Notes: generated from the sequence alone by a model not told the origin. 64,000 nt of DNA from Rhizobium sp. BK376 (GCF_004341625.1 NZ_SLZG01000011.1:62001-126000); one strand, 5' to 3'; numbered from the stretch's first letter, positions 31,582 to 40,044 are shown. Program-made: numbers and translations.

Positions 31582-32355
31582 TTAGCCGTCCGTCGCCGGC
31601 GCGCCGGTAGAGGCTGCGGGTTGCTCGGCAAGGCGGGATTCCACAAACGTTTGAATAGCGGCATCAATATGGTCCCAATCACCCAGAAGGGCGCTTGAAA
31701 AGCGGTAAAGCACAGTCAGGTCTTTACCCAGATGAACGTCACGCTGGCAGTCTCCGCTCGTAGCCTTGTCCGGAGTTGAAGGGAGCACACAGCGGACGAC
31801 ATAATCAGGCTTGCCCGGCCGTGGCGCGGTTAGCAGCACTTCATTCGTATAGCCCGCATCAGCGCGCAGGCGATGGGCCGTCAGACCATGAGGACCGGCA
31901 AAGGGGTCGCCCTCGATCAAATGAGAGTAGATCGGCGCCAGCCGCCCTGACATATCGCGGGACATGGTGCTTTGCGTAAATTGCAGGAAAATCAAGGACG
32001 ACGACTGTGAAACGTCGTTGAAGCTCAGACGATCAGCTTCGTTGTAACCCTGCATCTGCGGCCAGGTCAGATAGAGATCGACGCGCTCGGTACTGCCGTC
32101 TGAGCGCTCGCTGGGAAAGCGGATCGTGTTGGCCGCAAGCCGCAGCGTATCTTCGCCGACAGTAACCGTGAAAACCTTGGTATCGTCCGTGTGTCCGCCC
32201 AGGGAGATGCGCTGGCCCAGCCAACGGCCACCGATACTGATCGCGACGGTCAGGACAGCAAGAAGCGCTACGACAGCTGTCAAACGGTAAACGAACCCGT
32301 TGGAGATCAACGGGGCCTCTTCGATCGCGGGGGCAGGCGGCGGCGCGAGAACCAT
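31582..32355 (-). CDS. Membrane-anchored periplasmic hypothetical protein
   Basis: 257 residues. A short Pro/Ala-rich cytoplasmic N-terminus, one membrane helix (FVYRLTAVVALLAVLTVAISIGG, about 21-43), then a large periplasmic domain with FTVTVGEDTLRLAANTIRFPSE, RVDLYLTWPQMQGY and SGDCQRDVHLGKDLTVLYRFSSALLGDW. No named family recognised. It lies just upstream of the SPOR-containing carboxypeptidase on the same strand and behind a CtrA-like box, which suggests a role in envelope growth or division (inference). Confidence 0.78.
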   Translation of the reverse strand: MVLAPPPAPAIEEAPLISNGFVYRLTAVVALLAVLTVAISIGGRWLGQRISLGGHTDDTKVFTVTVGEDTLRLAANTIRFPSERSDGSTERVDLYLTWPQMQGYNEADRLSFNDVSQSSSLIFLQFTQSTMSRDMSGRLAPIYSHLIEGDPFAGPHGLTAHRLRADAGYTNEVLLTAPRPGKPDYVVRCVLPSTPDKATSGDCQRDVHLGKDLTVLYRFSSALLGDWDHIDAAIQTFVESRLAEQPAASTGAPATDG

Positions 32356-32457
32356 GCTTCTGCCTTCGTTTCCATTTCGCCGCAGAAGCGTCTGGTATCG
32401 CCTGCAGGACGGGAACTCGTGATGAGTCTCAATATGGAATGATTGGCGCCGGCATGG

Positions 32458-32472
32458 TTAACGTGAGGTTAA
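32458..32472. promoter_or_regulatory. CtrA-like binding site
   Basis: TTAA-CGTGAGG-TTAA: two TTAA half-sites with exactly seven bases between, the consensus spacing of a full CtrA box (TTAA-N7-TTAA). It is about 100 bases before the start of the membrane-anchored hypothetical gene. One match of this length can arise by chance, so it is only a candidate. Confidence 0.4.
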
Positions 32473-32505
32473 GCAAAGCTGCGGCGGGAAGGCAGAAAAG
32501 GGGGA

Positions 32506-32535
32506 GAGCCGCTCCCGGGACAGCGGGAACGGCTC
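32506..32535 (-). terminator. Terminator after the BTLCP gene
   Basis: Read leftwards, GAGCCGTTCCCG pairs with CGGGAGCGGCTC (11 of 12 pairs), followed by a C/T-rich tract with TTTT. It lies about 75 bases after the stop of the BTLCP peptidase gene, so it probably ends that transcript. Confidence 0.7.
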
Positions 32536-32611
32536 ATGGCTCCGGTCGGGCACGGGGATGCAGACAGACCGGGCCGAGCACTAGAACGGCAAAACTGCCG
32601 ATCGTCTGGAG

Positions 32612-33220
32612 TTACTTGACGCTGCCAACCGCGTCGGCATGGCCTGCGTCCTGGATCTTCACCCATCGCGCCGGATCATCAGCGGACTGGCGCTTCAGGT
32701 AGGTGTATTCCGTATCGGACCAGAGCATCACCTTGTTGCGCATGTTATCGAGAATGAAATCGCCGTGGTCGGTGCGAACCGTCAGGACAGCATGGCCTTC
32801 GCCATTGGGCTGAAGGACGACAGTCATCAACGTGTCCGATGGCGAGAAGCCGGAATTGATCAGATCCTTGCGCTTCAGCAACGCATAGTCCTCGCAGTCG
32901 CCAGCGGTCGTGGGGATCGCCCACTTTTCCTCGACGCCGTACAGCTCCATGTCCGTCATTGGCTTTATGGTCGTATTGACGGTGTAGTTGATCTTGAGGA
33001 TCGTCTTCCAACGATCTTCCGTCAGGATCAACGGCCCGGCATCGCCACCCGCATAGGCGCATTCGCTCGGGTTTTCCTTGCAGAATTCATAGTGGCCGAT
33101 CGGCGGCGCGGCATTGCCGACAATCGCCATGCTGGCTGGTGTTGCATTGGCAAGGCCGAAGAGGCCGAAGGTGAAAATTGCTGCGGTTACTCCGCTTCGC
33201 AACCAGGATTGGATAGTCAT
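32612..33220 (-). CDS. Periplasmic transglutaminase-like cysteine peptidase (BTLCP)
   Basis: 202 residues. Signal peptide to about ANA (residue 26). Catalytic Cys in TTAGDCEDYALLKRK, His in GEGHAVLTVRT and Asp in FILDNMRN form the triad of bacterial transglutaminase-like cysteine peptidases. Related LapG cuts a surface adhesin and is controlled by the c-di-GMP receptor LapD, but no LapD or large adhesin is seen here. The N-terminal YEFCKENPSECAYAG holds two more cysteines, probably a disulfide. It stands alone between a terminator and an AT-rich gap. Confidence 0.9.
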   Translation of the reverse strand: MTIQSWLRSGVTAAIFTFGLFGLANATPASMAIVGNAAPPIGHYEFCKENPSECAYAGGDAGPLILTEDRWKTILKINYTVNTTIKPMTDMELYGVEEKWAIPTTAGDCEDYALLKRKDLINSGFSPSDTLMTVVLQPNGEGHAVLTVRTDHGDFILDNMRNKVMLWSDTEYTYLKRQSADDPARWVKIQDAGHADAVGSVK

Positions 33221-33749
33221 TTGTATCTCCCCGTTATGGAGATCACAATGACATGGACGTTTTTATTGCGCGCAAAATTGCGAAGTAAAAATAAGCACTT
33301 AATAGATTCAAATGCAGATCTAAATAGAATAAAACAGGACTTAAATTTGCATCAAACCAAAATCTATTTTTCGTCTAATTTGAATAAAATCTGAAGTGAT
33401 CACAAGCGGCGAGGATTTTTTATATCATTGTTTTCATTGTGTATTATTCCAGGCCTACGGGAGGGTAGAAACTCTCGAATAGCTGGAAATGTGCGAAAAC
33501 GGGACAGGCGTCAGCGGCAGCCGACGCATTAGAACAAGCTTCTCTCAATCAGAATTCGGCAATTTTGCTCCGTTTTGGGAAAATAGCGCCGAAAATTTAT
33601 TTTGAGGATGAAACGGCGACGGCGGTAAAAAACCTGTGATCCGATAGCCGTTTGGGTGAAAATCAATCCGCACAGACGTTCATCGTGGCGAGACATCACG
33701 TCTTTGGGCAGGCTCCGCCGAAATCGCGATTCCGAAGGACAGCTACCGA
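33221..33749. other. 529-base gap with an AT-rich segment, no supported gene
   Basis: The part from about 33250 to 33450 is visibly AT-rich (long A and T runs such as AAGTAAAAATAAG, ATCTATTTTTCG) against the GC-rich neighbours. Near 33470 it returns to normal composition. A possible 74-codon leftward reading frame with a TTG start at 33753 overlaps the iminopeptidase stop but has an unlikely, Arg-rich composition. I see no terminator, repeat or RNA gene that I can support. Confidence 0.5.
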
Positions 33750-34709
33750 TCAACCGTTACGAAACGAATCCGTGGCATCCACGATCGCTGCGGCCATCCC
33801 TGCGCTTGACGGTGAGTGAGCGGATCTCGGAACGACGACAAGCTTGGCTTCGGGCCAGGCTTGCGACAATTCCCATGCGGTGACGAGTGGCGCTTCCAGA
33901 TCCATGCGGCCGTGGACCATGACGCCTCTTATCCCGGCAAGCCGATGAGCCTCTTTCAGTATCTGGCTGTCCGTCAGCCACCCGCGGTGATGAAAATAAT
34001 GGGCAATGATGCGGGCTCGCATCAGCAGATAGCCGGGGTCCGCCCATCGCCGCGGCAGCGTCGCATCGGGATCGACGAGGATAGAGGCACCTTCCCATTC
34101 GTGCCAGCTGGTGGCCGCCTTTAGGCGGAGATCGGGGTCCGGGCTTTGCAGCAGGCGATGGTAGGCCGTAACGAGATGTCCGTCTCGTTCCTCTTCCGGA
34201 ACGCCGGCGCGGAAACGTGACCATTCCTGCGGAAGCAGGACCGCCATCCCGTGATAAAGCCAATCGATCTCGGATTGGCGCGTCATGGTGATACCGGCGA
34301 CGACAAGGCCGGCGATTCGCTCGGCATGCTGCTGGGCATAGACAAGGGCGAGGGTGCAGCCCCATGAATGGCCGAAGACAAGCCAGCGCTCGACCCCGAA
34401 GAATATGCGCAGCCGCTCCATATCCCGAACCAGATGCCACGTGGTGTTGACGCTCATATCCGTTTGCGGATCGGCGGCATTCGGCTGGCTCTTCCCGCAT
34501 CCACGCTGGTCAAATTGAATGATGCGGTAATGCTGCGGATCGAAGAAACGACGCATATTGGCTGAACTGCCCGATCCCGGACCACCGTGAAGAACGATCG
34601 CGGATATGCCCTTAGGATTTCCCGACAGTGCCCAATAGATGCTGTTGCCGTCGCCGACCTCAAGCATTCCGTGGTCGTAAGGTTCGATTTCCGGATAGAG
34701 ACGTTTCAT
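33750..34709 (-). CDS. pip: Proline iminopeptidase
   Basis: 319 residues, alpha/beta hydrolase family S33. VLHGGPGSGSS (oxyanion hole), FDQRGCGKSQP, nucleophile elbow GHSWGCTLALVYAQ, Asp in MVHGRMDLEAP and a His in PRSAHSP form the expected enzyme. It releases N-terminal proline from peptides. The chosen ATG gives MKRLYPEIEPYD, the usual family start, with GGGATGA upstream; a further ATG 14 codons earlier is possible. The double PilZ gene is the next gene upstream on the same strand. Confidence 0.93.
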   Translation of the reverse strand: MKRLYPEIEPYDHGMLEVGDGNSIYWALSGNPKGISAIVLHGGPGSGSSANMRRFFDPQHYRIIQFDQRGCGKSQPNAADPQTDMSVNTTWHLVRDMERLRIFFGVERWLVFGHSWGCTLALVYAQQHAERIAGLVVAGITMTRQSEIDWLYHGMAVLLPQEWSRFRAGVPEEERDGHLVTAYHRLLQSPDPDLRLKAATSWHEWEGASILVDPDATLPRRWADPGYLLMRARIIAHYFHHRGWLTDSQILKEAHRLAGIRGVMVHGRMDLEAPLVTAWELSQAWPEAKLVVVPRSAHSPSSAGMAAAIVDATDSFRNG

Positions 34710-34775
34710 CTGATCATCCCGCGGGCCGCCACCGCTCTCGGGGATTTTCATGACATCGGGATGACGGGAATCAGA

Positions 34776-35387
34776 TCAGAGGAATTCGCGAAGCGTGTCG
34801 CGCGATTGAACCGAGAGGAACTCGATCGCAACGCCTTCCATAAAATGGCGTACGACCCGGCCGCGCATATTGCCGAGGCGGACGGCCGTGCCGAGCGGCG
34901 GTCGCGCCTCCACGTCGACTGCCGCGCCTGAAAGCGACAGGTCCATGATACGGCAGACGTAGCGGGTTCCGTCCTCGAGGGTGAGTTCGCTCTGGATCGT
35001 CCGCGGCGTCAGACGGTCGTGCCGGCGGTCTTCGGGAAGTCCCAGTTCATGCTTGTTTGCAAGCCATGTCAGCTGCGCTGCAAGTTTCTCGCGTTTGCGG
35101 TCCGTCGCATTGATCGACATGGAGAAGCCGCGACCATCGATCGTCAGCACGTAGCCTTCGACGCGGCCGAGATGATCGATATAAGCGACGACACGCTCAT
35201 TGGCCCGTGGACGACCGTCGCAAAGGACGTACATGTCGCCCGGCGACATGTCGATCACCATGCACTCGTATTCCTCGTAATTGGCCAGCATCAAGCGGCC
35301 CTGCATATTGATCGGAACACGCTGGAAAGTGCGCTGATCCGTGCGAGGAACATTCCGCGTCTGCTGAGCTGGCTGGAATGAGTGCAT
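34776..35387 (-). CDS. Protein with two PilZ domains
   Basis: 203 residues. The first PilZ-like domain (about 15-105) has RTFQR and DMSPGDM, where the DxSxxG motif is shortened. The second (about 118-200) has DRLTPR-type RxxxR and DLSLSGA, a full DxSxxG. A helix with KREKLAAQLTWLANKHELG separates them. PilZ domains bind cyclic di-GMP; only the second here keeps all consensus residues. Rhizobia use such proteins for motility and surface polysaccharide control. It lies 66 bases upstream of the iminopeptidase gene. Confidence 0.88.
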   Translation of the reverse strand: MHSFQPAQQTRNVPRTDQRTFQRVPINMQGRLMLANYEEYECMVIDMSPGDMYVLCDGRPRANERVVAYIDHLGRVEGYVLTIDGRGFSMSINATDRKREKLAAQLTWLANKHELGLPEDRRHDRLTPRTIQSELTLEDGTRYVCRIMDLSLSGAAVDVEARPPLGTAVRLGNMRGRVVRHFMEGVAIEFLSVQSRDTLREFL

Positions 35388-35539
35388 GAAAATTGCTTCT
35401 TGTATGTTATATCTCAAACGCAATCATTAGCCGCAATCTATTAACAGAAGATTGGTGGCCTCAACCGCTAAAGGCTGCGGCAAAGCAGGAATGCGGTACA
35501 ACCGTCTCAAAATGAGGCGCTGCTATTTTACAGCCCATT

Positions 35540-36190
35540 TTATTGAATGCGGCCGCCGGCTGATGCCCGCCAGGGCAATATGCGGCGGAAGGCTTCGCTC
35601 CATTCCGGCCCCTTGCTCGTCCGCTGCCCGCCGAACGGGGCCGTCTGACGTGTGGGCTCCCCGGCCTTTACCTGGTCATCCGTCAGGATCCGGCTACGGT
35701 CCAAGGCCAGGAACTCCAGCGGCTCGGCACCGAACCATGCGGGATTTTGCGCCGGTGCAAGCGAACCCAGCAACCGATCACAGTTTTCGCCCTCGCGAGA
35801 AGAACGCAGCGGCATCAATACGATCTCAAAGGCAAGATGGCGCCCGGTGACACTATAGCCCGTCGCATTGATCAGGGCCGGAACGGCATGCGCCATAACG
35901 CCGTTGGCGATCTTGACGGGATCGTCAGGCTGACTGCCTGCCCAGAGCGCCGAGAAATCCTCCTCGCGCAACTCACGACCGAATATGTTGCAGATTTTCG
36001 TGCCTGCGAGACGGAAACGCGGCCTGTCGGAAGGCGTCGCCTCGAGAATAAAAAGATCGGAAAGCACATGACGCACAGCCGCCGGCTCTACTTGAGAGCG
36101 CAGGGGTGCGTCATATGGACCGCGGATATGATCCCAGTAGGTAAATATCTCGATACTGGTTTTGTGGCGCATGGCGGGTCCGTGTTCCAT
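35540..36190 (-). CDS. PAS-domain protein (PAS_5 type)
   Basis: 216 residues. The N-terminal part matches the PAS_5 family: IEIFTYWDHIRGPYDAPLRSQVEPAAVRHVLSDLFILE, then RFRLAGTKICNIFGRELREEDFSALW. No output domain follows; the last ~70 residues are polar and Arg-rich. Single PAS_5 proteins are numerous in rhizobia and are presumed sensory partners. Start is uncertain (36190 or 36172). It is divergent from the rhomboid gene. Confidence 0.82.
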   Translation of the reverse strand: MEHGPAMRHKTSIEIFTYWDHIRGPYDAPLRSQVEPAAVRHVLSDLFILEATPSDRPRFRLAGTKICNIFGRELREEDFSALWAGSQPDDPVKIANGVMAHAVPALINATGYSVTGRHLAFEIVLMPLRSSREGENCDRLLGSLAPAQNPAWFGAEPLEFLALDRSRILTDDQVKAGEPTRQTAPFGGQRTSKGPEWSEAFRRILPWRASAGGRIQ

Positions 36191-36249
36191 TCTGGTTCAA
36201 ACGCAGGCGGATTGTCGGCGCTTAAGCTATCCCTTGCTTATTTCGTGCC

Positions 36250-36435
36250 ACGGCGGGGGAGTTAAGGTTAACCGAAGGTTTCGATTGAGCGCGGGCGTTG
36301 GCCATGAGATGAATAATCATGACTTCACGAAGGGTTGACCTTCAGCACAAACTGAATCGGGCGCGGGGGATCGAATGCGATCATTCGGGGGGACGCTCGA
36401 AAAGCCGTTCGGCATTGCCGGGCGGCTTTTTTTTT
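36250..36435 (+). ncRNA. Candidate small RNA ending in an orphan terminator
   Basis: The 301-base gap between the divergent PAS and rhomboid genes contains no credible reading frame but carries a strong rightward terminator (36404-36435) about 57 bases before the rhomboid start. With no gene ahead of it on that strand, the likeliest source is a short transcript initiating near 36250, after the TTAAGGTTAACC region. The 5' end is a guess; a leader attenuator of the rhomboid gene is the alternative. Confidence 0.4.
36404..36435 (+). terminator. Rho-independent terminator upstream of the rhomboid gene
   Basis: GCCGTTCGGC (36404-36413), loop ATT, GCCGGGCGGC (36417-36426): ten pairs with two G-U, followed by nine T residues (36427-36435). 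This is one of the strongest terminators in the window and no rightward gene precedes it. Confidence 0.88.
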
Positions 36436-36491
36436 GACGATCGCTCTTGTATGGCTGTCTCCTATATCAGCGCTCAGAGAGTAATAACTAC

Positions 36492-37244
36492 ATGGATGAT
36501 GCAGCTCCGCCGCCTCCCGCGCCCGAAGACGGAGACATAGAGCCGCGTCCGCAACGGAATCCGGTCTTCAACCTGCCATCGGCGCTGGTCGCAACGCTCG
36601 CGCTGTTGATCGCGATCTTTCTCGTGCAGACATTATTGCTGCCGACCAGCGCGCTGGATTGGTATTATTACACCTTTGGCTTCATTCCGGCTCGTTATGT
36701 CACGCCCCTGTCGCAGCAGGGGTTGGAATGGTTGTGGACGCCCGTCACCTATTCGCTGCTGCATGGCGGCGTCGAGCATATCGTCTTCAACGGGCTCTGG
36801 CTGATGGCCTTTGCAGCACCTGTCGTGCGACGGATCGGCACGGCACGATATCTGATCTTCTGGGTGCTCTCATCCGCAGCATCAGCCTTCCTTCATGCTG
36901 CGCTCAACTGGGGTGAGGTGACATTGCTGATCGGGGCATCCGGCGTCGTATCGGCTCTGATGGGCGCCGCCTGCCGTTTTGCATTCCCGCCTGACCGGCG
37001 CGGTTCTGCGCTGCCACAGGCCCATCTCAATCCCCGACTTTCGATCACACAGTCGCTGCGGAGCCGCACGGTCTTCATGTTCGTGCTCTTCTGGTTTGTC
37101 GGAAACCTTCTGATCGCGTTTGGTATTCCCTTGATCGGAGATGGATCGCAGGCCGTTGCCTGGGATGCCCATATTGGCGGCTTTCTTTTCGGCTTTCTGC
37201 TGTTCGGCCTGTTTGATAAACAGCCGGATCCGATCGAAATCTAA
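36492..37244 (+). CDS. Rhomboid-family intramembrane serine protease
   Basis: 250 residues with six or seven membrane helices. A Pro-rich cytoplasmic N-terminus (DDAAPPPPAPEDG) is followed by VTYSLLHGGVEHIVFNGLWLMAF (the conserved H/N helix), the catalytic Ser in LIGASGVVSALMG, and the catalytic His in AWDAHIGGFLFGFLLF. Rhomboids cut substrates inside the membrane; the target is unknown. It begins about 57 bases after the orphan terminator. The CBS gene follows on the same strand. Confidence 0.92.
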   Translation: MDDAAPPPPAPEDGDIEPRPQRNPVFNLPSALVATLALLIAIFLVQTLLLPTSALDWYYYTFGFIPARYVTPLSQQGLEWLWTPVTYSLLHGGVEHIVFNGLWLMAFAAPVVRRIGTARYLIFWVLSSAASAFLHAALNWGEVTLLIGASGVVSALMGAACRFAFPPDRRGSALPQAHLNPRLSITQSLRSRTVFMFVLFWFVGNLLIAFGIPLIGDGSQAVAWDAHIGGFLFGFLLFGLFDKQPDPIEI

Positions 37245-37376
37245 TCAAGCGAAATTGAAGATGTTGCATTCCCGCTTTGGGGAGTGCACCATTCAATTCC
37301 ATTTTCGTGTGGGTGGAGGCCGCCACGGGAGCCCGTAGACGAGAATGTTGTATGCATTTCGAGATGGGAGGATCGA

Positions 37377-37811
37377 ATGTCAGTTTCCGTAAAATCCATA
37401 CTGGACACCAAGGGCCGGAATGTCGTGACCGCGACTGCCAACACGACGCTTGCCGAGGCCGCAAAAATCCTCAATCAAAAGCGGATCGGTGCTCTCGTCG
37501 TGGTCGGGGTCGAAGGAAAGATCGCCGGAATTTTCACCGAACGTGACGTCGTCAATGCAGTCGCCAAATCGGGCAAGGATAGTCTGGATCAGCCGATTTC
37601 GTCGCTAATGACCGCAAAGGTTCATCGCTGCAAGGAAGATACGACCGTCGATGAGCTGATGGAACTGATGACGCAGCGTCGGTTCCGCCATGTGCCCGTC
37701 GAAGACAAGGGCAAGCTCTCGGGCATCATCTCGATCGGCGACGTCGTGAAGTCGCGCATCAGGGAGATCGAACTCGAGACCGAGCAGATCAAAGCCTATA
37801 TTGCCGGATAA
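37377..37811 (+). CDS. CBS-domain pair protein
   Basis: 144 residues made of two CBS domains (about 8-62 and 72-130): LAEAAKILNQKRIGALVVV, GIFTERDVVNAVAKSG, VDELMELMTQRRFRHVPVED, GIISIGDVVKSRI. Such stand-alone pairs bind AMP, ATP or similar ligands and modulate partner enzymes. GGGAGGATCG before the ATG fixes the start. A strong hairpin lies between its stop and that of the convergent patatin gene. Confidence 0.92.
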   Translation: MSVSVKSILDTKGRNVVTATANTTLAEAAKILNQKRIGALVVVGVEGKIAGIFTERDVVNAVAKSGKDSLDQPISSLMTAKVHRCKEDTTVDELMELMTQRRFRHVPVEDKGKLSGIISIGDVVKSRIREIELETEQIKAYIAG

Positions 37812-37828
37812 TCGTAGATTGCCTTCTT

Positions 37829-37860
37829 GGACGCAGCAGCACCTTTGGTCTGCTGCGTCC
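37829..37860. terminator. Hairpin between convergent CBS and patatin genes
   Basis: GGACGCAGCAG (37829-37839) pairs perfectly with CTGCTGCGTCC (37850-37860) around a ten-base loop. It separates two converging genes and is placed to stop transcription from both sides, though there is no long T-run. Confidence 0.65.
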
Positions 37861-37862
37861 GT

Positions 37863-38831
37863 TCAGCGTGCGTAGGCTTCCTGCATTCGCTTGATTTCAG
37901 GAAGTCGCGCCAAGGTTTCCTCATAGCCACGCTCTATCGCTTCACCGGCGCGATGAAATTCGGATAGGCCGATATCGCTGAGCCGCGGATGCAGGGCAAG
38001 GTCCGGCGGATCGCCGGCAAGGCGCGAGCGCGAAATCCTGTCCTGGATGATGTTGAAGGCCTGCACCAAGGCTCCGGTCATGCCGAGCTTCGCATAGGGA
38101 GCCTCCGCCTGACGCTGAATTTCCGTCGCGGTCAGCACGGCATTGTGCTTGACGACGGCGGATCGTCCATAGAGATCGTAGTGCAGGTTCACGGCGACGA
38201 CGAGCGGCTGCTCGTATGAACGGCAAACCGAGACGGGAACGGGATTGACGAGCGCGCCATCAACCAGCGTTCGATTGTTGCTGCGCACCGGCTCGAAGAT
38301 GCCGGGCAGGGCGTAGGACGCGCGCAAGGCGATGATCAGCGAACCGTTGCCGATCCAGACCTCGTGGCCGGTATTGACCTCGGCTGCGACGGCAACGAAG
38401 GGACGGTCGAGATCCTCGATCGTCAGACCCTCCAGATGCTCCTGCATGCGCTTGGTCAGGCGCATGCCTCCGAACAGGCCGCTGCCGCCGATGGTCAGAT
38501 CCAGTAAGCTGGCAATGCGGCGCATGGTGAGCGATCGGGAGAACTCTTCCAACTCATCCAGTTTTCCGGCGAGATAGCAGCCGCCGACCAGCGCACCGAT
38601 CGAGGTGCCGGCAATCATCCCTACCTCGATGCCCGCCTCGTCAAGCGCGCGCAGCACACCAATATGAGCCCAACCGCGAGCTGCGCCCCCGCCGAGCGCA
38701 AGGGCGATCTTCACTTTCTTGGGGGAGGGCGGAAGGAGTGGGGGGCCGGCGGTACCGTCGTGTGAACCAGCCGTGCTTGAATCTACCAAGGACTGGCCGG
38801 CACCGGTACGATTCAAACCCCAGTTCAGCAT
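37863..38831 (-). CDS. Patatin-like phospholipase (RssA/NTE family)
   Basis: 322 residues. A polar ~38-residue N-terminus leads to KIALALGGGAARGWAHIGV (oxyanion loop), GTSIGALVGG (nucleophile Ser in GxSxG) and DGALVNPVPVSV (catalytic Asp of the dyad). This is the layout of bacterial patatin-like proteins such as RssA. The C-terminal region (FNIIQDRISRSRLAGDPPDLALHPRL) is also typical. It probably hydrolyses membrane lipids. hisI lies upstream on the same strand, 126 bases away. Confidence 0.92.
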   Translation of the reverse strand: MLNWGLNRTGAGQSLVDSSTAGSHDGTAGPPLLPPSPKKVKIALALGGGAARGWAHIGVLRALDEAGIEVGMIAGTSIGALVGGCYLAGKLDELEEFSRSLTMRRIASLLDLTIGGSGLFGGMRLTKRMQEHLEGLTIEDLDRPFVAVAAEVNTGHEVWIGNGSLIIALRASYALPGIFEPVRSNNRTLVDGALVNPVPVSVCRSYEQPLVVAVNLHYDLYGRSAVVKHNAVLTATEIQRQAEAPYAKLGMTGALVQAFNIIQDRISRSRLAGDPPDLALHPRLSDIGLSEFHRAGEAIERGYEETLARLPEIKRMQEAYAR

Positions 38832-38957
38832 GCTACGCCTTTCCCAGGGCTTGATATGCCCTTCTCGTTAAGTAGCGTCCCTTTTCGTTTCCAAATGGTA
38901 TATTTTATTAGCTAATTGTTCAATTAGAAGGCATCTGCCCAATTTCCAGACCCGATC

Positions 38958-39407
38958 TCAGTGACCGTAAACCTGGTCGGGATCGAAATGCCTGCGATCG
39001 TCCGCGATTTTCACAACCGCCTTGCCATCCTCCAGTTCCACCGTTCTGTAGAAGCAGGAGCGGCGTCCGGTGTGGCAGGTCGCGTCGTGACCGGCAACCT
39101 CGACCATCAACCAAATGGCATCCTGATCGCAATCGGTGCGGATCTCTTTCACTGTTTGAAGATTGCCGGAGGTTTCGCCTTTTTTCCAGATTTTTCCGCG
39201 TGATCGGCTGAAATAATGTGCCGTTCCGGTCTGGAGTGTCAGCGCCAATGCCTCGGCGTTCATATGCGCGACCATCAGCAGCGCACCGTCGCGGATATCC
39301 GTGACGACAGCGGTGATCAGGCCGCGGTCGTCGAAGCGGGGGGTAAAATCCCCCGCATCTTCCAGTTCGGATTTATCGGTGGAAGGCTCTTTGAATGTCA
39401 GTGTCAT
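38958..39407 (-). CDS. hisI: Phosphoribosyl-AMP cyclohydrolase
   Basis: 149 residues, the size of the single-function enzyme (no HisE domain). VVTDIRDGALLMVAHMNAEAL, HYFSRSRGKIWKKGETSG, EIRTDCDQDAIWLMV and the zinc cysteines in GHDATCHTGRRSCFY are diagnostic. It opens the purine ring of phosphoribosyl-AMP in the third step of histidine synthesis. It is 22 bases downstream of folE, with which it is probably co-transcribed; both act on purine rings in related hydrolytic chemistry. Confidence 0.96.
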   Translation of the reverse strand: MTLTFKEPSTDKSELEDAGDFTPRFDDRGLITAVVTDIRDGALLMVAHMNAEALALTLQTGTAHYFSRSRGKIWKKGETSGNLQTVKEIRTDCDQDAIWLMVEVAGHDATCHTGRRSCFYRTVELEDGKAVVKIADDRRHFDPDQVYGH

Positions 39408-39429
39408 CTCGGCTCTCTGTTGGAGCCGG

Positions 39430-40044
39430 TCAGCGGCTCCGGACCATCGTCATGAAGCGGGCCTGTTCGGCGGGATCAGCCTTGAACGAACCGGTAAAGG
39501 TGGTCGTCAGCGTCGAGGAGCCTTGCTTCTGCACACCGCGCATCGCCATGCACATATGCTCGGCCTCCATCATGATGGCCACGCCACGCGGCCGCAGGCT
39601 CTCGTCTATGGCGTGGGCGATCTGAGCCGTCATGGCCTCCTGCGTCTGCAGGCGGCGGCCGAATATCTCGACCGTGCGGGCGATCTTCGAGAGGCCGAGA
39701 ACACGGCCGTTCGGGAGATAGGCGACATGGGCCTTCCCGATAATCGGGACCATGTGGTGTTCGCAATGGGAGAAGAATGGAATGTCGCGCACGAGCACGA
39801 GGTCATCATAGCCGCTGACCTCTTCGAAGGTGCGGCCGAGGACATCCTCGGGGCTCATGTCATAGCCGGCAAACAATTCGCGATAGGCGTTCGCCACGCG
39901 CTTCGGCGTGTCGAGCAGGCCCTCGCGTGTCGGATCATCACCTGCCCAACGAAGCAGGACCCGAACGGCGTCCTCTGCTTCCTTCTGGGTGGGGCGATCT
40001 GATGTCTGCTCGTTTTGCGGAAAATTCTTTACGATGGCGTCCAT
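39430..40044 (-). CDS. folE: GTP cyclohydrolase I
   Basis: 204 residues. LLDTPKRVANAYRELFAGY, the zinc ligands in FFSHCEHHMVP and AEHMCMAMRGV, GLSKIARTVEIFGRRLQTQE and QGSSTLTTTF are the conserved features of type IA enzymes. It converts GTP to 7,8-dihydroneopterin triphosphate, the first step to folate and queuosine. The start MDAIVKNF is preferred over a longer frame. It is divergent from the NifU-like gene, with a 303-base shared upstream region where I see no Zur box. Confidence 0.95.
   Translation of the reverse strand: MDAIVKNFPQNEQTSDRPTQKEAEDAVRVLLRWAGDDPTREGLLDTPKRVANAYRELFAGYDMSPEDVLGRTFEEVSGYDDLVLVRDIPFFSHCEHHMVPIIGKAHVAYLPNGRVLGLSKIARTVEIFGRRLQTQEAMTAQIAHAIDESLRPRGVAIMMEAEHMCMAMRGVQKQGSSTLTTTFTGSFKADPAEQARFMTMVRSR

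Noticed and set aside
33529..33753. 74-codon leftward frame overlapping the iminopeptidase stop
   Set aside because: It has a TTG start, an implausible Arg-rich composition and no family match; I treat the area as non-coding.
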